DNA from: Apricaphanius iberus
Lineage: Eukaryota > Chordata > Actinopteri > Cyprinodontiformes > Aphaniidae
NCBI GenBank assembly: GCA_028564705.1
Contig: JAPXFQ010002804.1
Span: 434,001-498,000, forward strand
Length of the DNA stretch: 64,000 nt
Reading direction: 5' to 3'
Each line of letters starts with the position of its first letter. Positions within the stretch are counted from its first letter, which is position 1. Below, in pieces: positions 60,190 to 64,000 of this stretch. The translations under genes were made by a program, and so were the position numbers. The notes beneath the pieces were generated by a model. That model had not been told where the DNA came from and made no database searches. It was given only the letters and a program-made list of their open reading frames with translations.

Positions 60190-60530
60190 AACAATACTGT
60201 ATCGCCAAATGTCATGCTGTCCACAGGATGTGACTTCTGACACCATCCCGCTAATTATCACCATCCTGCAATAAGCTGCGGCTCTAAAGCCATGTTTAAT
60301 GGCAGCAATAACATCGGCTTAGGATGGCCAGTCGCAGCAGAATGACGCCTTCCTAATTAAATGCTGTGTTGCCTCGGACCAAAAGTACATGATAATCACA
60401 TTAAAGCATATGGGGTCGCTTTCATCGGATCACTGCAGAGCCATGAGTCATTATAACGGGCTGGTCCGCAAAACTCATCTGGCCCGTCTGTGCTTCAAAC
60501 GCCTCAGAGGTGTGCAGGGCAGGCGCAAGA
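60190..60530. promoter_or_regulatory. Possible conserved non-coding block
   Basis: The block has balanced composition, no simple repeats, no ORF of quality, and several homeodomain- and GATA-type words (ctaattatcacc, tcctaattaaatg, gataatcac). Such features are common in developmental enhancers. No conservation data were available, so this is a suggestion only. Confidence 0.2.
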
Positions 60531-60534
60531 AAAT

Positions 60535-62380
60535 TTGATTACAGACAGCAGCATTAGAAACAGGAATCAGAAAGAATTTGTTAGGATGCATCCACCCCCC
60601 CACCACCCTTCCAGCAGCCATTGCTTCAGTGTTGCATTAAGATGCAGACAAGATTTTTTGGAAAACTTTTTGTCATTTTTATTTATAGCTCTGCTTTGTG
60701 TACAAAATTTCTCTTTTGCCCCTAAAGCAAATGCTGCAGATAATTTCCTAACAACTGCTGTCTGCGTTGCACCAGAGTGGGAGAAACAGAGACCGGGTAA
60801 CATGGCATAAATATGTGCAAGCATGTGTGGTCTTTTTTAAAAAAAAGGCGAGTTATTTTTAGCTCACGTGCAGGAGCTTAAGGGCGGAGATCCACTCAGC
60901 TCTGCACACAGCCAGGCGAGAGAAGCGGTCTATTTTTAGACTGCGGCTGACTTGGAGTAACCCCTTGTTTGCTGCAGCTGCAGAGGCGAAAGCCCGCCGT
61001 GCGTTAACGGCGGCTTTTCAAATGCAATAGCCTCTGTGAAAGTGGATCCTTTTGGGTGATTACTGCAAAAGATAAAAATGTACCATGTACCACCTTTCAT
61101 TAATGCTAAAAGTCTACAAAATGACCAGTATGTCATGGTGAACTATTTTTATTCATCATATTCTTGAATCAGGAATTTTGCTTCCCGTTGTCTATAGCTC
61201 TGTAGCACAAATTAAGCAGATAATATTAATAAGACCAAATGCATGTGATGACTATCGAATAGTAAGGTCTGCTTCAGTTCTCTACTTTGAGACCTTAACT
61301 AACCCCTTCACAGTGAGGATACAAGGCTAAGACGCCCTCTAGGGATTGCTTCATTTTAAGAAAATGTGAGAAGAGGAAGGACAAATCCCCTGCCGAAGCA
61401 GAGAAAAAGTGTAAGTGAAGAGAAAGTTGAACTGAAGCGGAGAGCTCAGCAGCAACAGATGTACTTCTCAGTATCCAGCCGCAGTTTGAAGCTTTCATTT
61501 CTGTTTGAAGGGCTTAGACACATTCAGTCGGCTAGAATTAGATAATGTTCACACGTTGGGTGTGTGTGTAAGATGGGATGACTTACTAGTGGTGCATAAT
61601 GTGCCTTCTTGCTACAAAAAAAGTATTGGGGGGGGGGGCTGCACCATGGCAACAAGCTTTGTTTGAGAAGCTCACATAATGGTGCGTGAGTGTCCTCGTG
61701 CGCACCGATTCAGCAAACGGCACGGCAAGCAGCGAGAGGAGCTTGGTGCAGTGAAAGCAGGAGGATTGTCACGGGTCGAGCAGATTAGTGATGAAGGTAG
61801 GGTGGCAGTGCATTGTGGATGACGGTGGTGGTTGTGGGTGTTTAGGTGGGGGAGCGTATGTAAACCCCCGCTCTCACCAAGCTGCTCCCAAGCCAAAACC
61901 ATACATCGCCACAAAATGCTCATTTAAGTTCCTGAGAAACACAGCTGTGTTGGTGACTCAGCGAATGAGGGGGTGGGGGGTTGGGGTCTAAATGGGGCTC
62001 AGAGAAAACTGCTGATCAGAGTTAAAGATGATATTTGCAATATTTTCCTAAAAAGCTACATTGGAAAATAAATAATACATCCATGGGGCTTTGAAAGTAC
62101 ACATTTTCCTTAAAGTAGTTATATTTGAATTAAAAGATAATAAAATGTACATTTAAAATGGCCATGACAATGACGTTATGTTTGCATCTACTAGCCAGTA
62201 GCGTCCAAAGGTTGTGGGTTGACAGATATGATACGATACGGTCAGCGCAGCTCAGCCGTCAGGAAGAATGGTGGAGTAAGCAAGTCAAGCAGCTGCTTCA
62301 GAGCCCCAAAGATATCGTTATTCGTCTCAGGAGAGGAGTGACCGCAAAAGAACAGAACTTAGATTAGTTTTAGGTGAAAC
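60535..62380. other. Mostly unique non-coding stretch
   Basis: No gene was recognised. Low-complexity runs include an A-run at about 60838-60846 and a G-run at about 61629-61640. Short ORFs overlap on both strands at 60.5-60.8 and 61.7-62.0 kb. Confidence 0.45.
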
Positions 62381-62384
62381 CTAC

Positions 62385-63235
62385 ACACAGCAAAAAGTCG
62401 AGTGTTAAATCAACTCCTATAGAGTTGATTTTAACACTTTTTCGGGGTTTAAATGACTCCACACTCTGAAGAGTTGATTTAACATTTCTAGAATAGTTAA
62501 TGCAATCAACACTGCAAAGTGTAAAGACAAACCTTCAAAATTAACACATACAAGTGTACATATAATTACCACTCATTGGTGTACATATTGAGCCAAAACC
62601 AAATACAGTATTACGAAAGGCAATGGTAATGCGTTTTTTGAATATGAATAATAATATGAATTATTCGTAGTCATGAGCAAAAAAGAATTGTAGTGTGACA
62701 TTAATCATAACATCAGTCACTGGAGTTCATCCAGACTTCTCACAGTTATGCACCGCATGATCATGATGGTCAAGGCAGAAACGCAACTCCCGCGCACCGC
62801 CGTCTCTATGATGGTGCGTGGACAATAATTATCAAACACTGACAACATAACTCAAAGGATAGCTAAGGAGCACTGCTACATGTAGGGCACAAACTATTAT
62901 GCACAAAGGAGAACTTCTATAATTAACACAAACACATTACCCATAAGTATTTGCGGTGTACAACAAAATCTATGGTCTCTGGGTGGAGCTTATTTATGTC
63001 TGGATGGAATTAAATTCACTCTGAACTGGCACTCTTCATTCATTTAACACCAAAAAAAAATAACTATTGACTTTGAATTGCAACAATATAGGTTTATTTA
63101 ACTCCGATCTGAGTTAAATTAACACCAGTGTGATCAACTCAGATAAGTAAGGTTGAAATTACTCTGTTGGTGTTAAAATTAACTCACATTTTATTAACTC
63201 TCATAATTCAACTCCCCAATTTTTGCTGTCATAGA
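62385..63235. mobile_element. Repeat with TTAACTC-type inverted motifs, MITE-like
   Basis: The left end reads cacagcaaaaagtcgagtgt and the right end, reverse-complemented, gacagcaaaaattggggagt, giving a short inverted match. Subterminal sequences on both sides hold many gagtta and taactc words; near 62401-62437 a gtgttaaatcaactc arm pairs with a near-complement. No target duplication was found, so the class stays open. Confidence 0.5.
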
Positions 63236-63254
63236 TGGACCCACATAAAACATT

Positions 63255-63295
63255 TTCATGGCACATGCTGAAACGGCGACTTTCCTCCTGGATGG
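63255..63295 (+). mobile_element. Second exon-like fragment ending at a GT donor
   Basis: The plus strand reads AETATFLLD-like codons (ctgaaacggcgactttcc) and stops at a GTAAG donor, boundary 63295/63296. It aligns with the end of the block at 27090-27265 and with the first intron bases. Confidence 0.35.
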
Positions 63296-63299
63296 GTAA

Positions 63300-64000
63300 G
63301 CTAACTCACTTGCTAACTTTTCTAATGTTAGCTGCAGTATGAGCTCCTCTAAATGACATTCCTCAGTGGACACAGTTCAGGTTAGTTACGGGGCGTATCG
63401 GCAGCGAACCAGGCAACCCAACTGCTGGAATGATATTTTTATTGTTGTAACTACGACCTAGATACACTGAAGGATGAATTCTTTCACCATTGTATTGAAT
63501 CAATCCACAGCAAAAGAAGATAAAAGATTTGTCTCAAGTTTAAGGAATTTATCACAGATCGCTCAACCCTTATCAGAAGCAGTCACAAATAAATCCCATC
63601 TAGTCTAAATGAAACTATGCTACTGTTCTAAATGGGTGCATCTATTCTAGCACGGAGACGGTTTACTGAAGAGAAAAATTCAAACAAACCATTGTCACAG
63701 GAAAACCTGCTCACGTTCCTAACTAGTGGGAGTGTGTGGGCGAGAGGGGAGAGAGACAGGCAGGCTCTTATGATCAACAGTGTTGTATCAATCAATGTGC
63801 ACAATCAACCCGGGAAAGACAAGGAGAGCAATGTGGTCTTAAATAGTTAGCTTAGTTAGCACTATGGCTAGAAAAAGCAATCATTTTAAGGCAAAGGCTG
63901 CCATTGCCGTTCGGGAGTATTTATACCTCCAGTCTTGATCAGCTGTATCCGTAGAACGGGAGTGCTCGGGGCAGTCCAAATGCTGCTTGTAATAATGTTT
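63300..64000. other. Non-coding stretch to the window end
   Basis: No gene was recognised. The 72-codon ORF at 63632-63850 has no motif and no repeat context. Confidence 0.4.

Overview
This is non-coding vertebrate DNA, most likely from a teleost fish. It has no bacterial gene organisation: long ORFs are absent and A/T-rich sequence dominates. Almost everything recognisable is a decayed transposable element of a kind common in bony fish: L1 (Tx1-like) and L2/CR1-type LINEs, an RTE-like LINE fragment, tRNA-headed SINEs (one HE1/DANA-like), Tc1/mariner transposase remnants, hAT-type MITEs with 8-bp target-site duplications (TSDs), and a TTAA-target DNA transposon. The exact species cannot be read from the sequence. 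All family names come from remembered motifs; no database search was run.

Layout. 1-4970: mostly unique A/T-rich sequence with one unrecognised ORF near 2.7-2.9 kb. 5.0-6.0 kb: an L2-type reverse-transcriptase (RT) scrap and a GC-rich MITE-like block. 6.3-10.1 kb: a minus-strand L1 with ORF1 tail, endonuclease, RT and C-terminus all readable but broken. 10.1-11.7 kb: two SINE pieces and an L2-like 3' end. 11.7-20 kb: mostly unique, with one hAT-like piece. 20-27.3 kb: simple repeats, a Tc1 fragment, LINE ORF1 remnant, SINE, and a 1.1-kb hAT element carrying a nested 480-bp MITE. 27.3-34.4 kb: mostly unique, with a hAT MITE at 31.4-32.1 kb and a candidate 79-bp exon at 33.3 kb (minus). 34.4-39.8 kb: an L2-clade LINE (minus) and a plus-strand L1 whose ORF1 is split by a TTAA element and whose ORF2 carries a hAT MITE. 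40.5-47.2 kb: hAT MITEs, perfect palindromes, a SINE, a candidate exon at 45.5-45.66 kb (minus), and an L2-like repeat. 49.5-53 kb: a 44-bp minisatellite, LINE RT scraps and a Tc1 copy. 53-64 kb: mainly unique sequence with an L2-like 3' end, weak MITE pieces, a possible conserved non-coding block near 60.2-60.5 kb and a repeat rich in TTAACTC-type motifs at 62.4-63.2 kb.

No host gene is certain. Two exon-like blocks on the minus strand (about 45.66 and 33.35 kb) would fit one minus-strand gene with large introns, which would make much of the window intronic; this is inference. I see no operon, CRISPR, tRNA or rRNA gene and no convincing new biological system. The most informative content is the transposon stratigraphy: three insertions for which the host element and the target-site duplication can be read directly.
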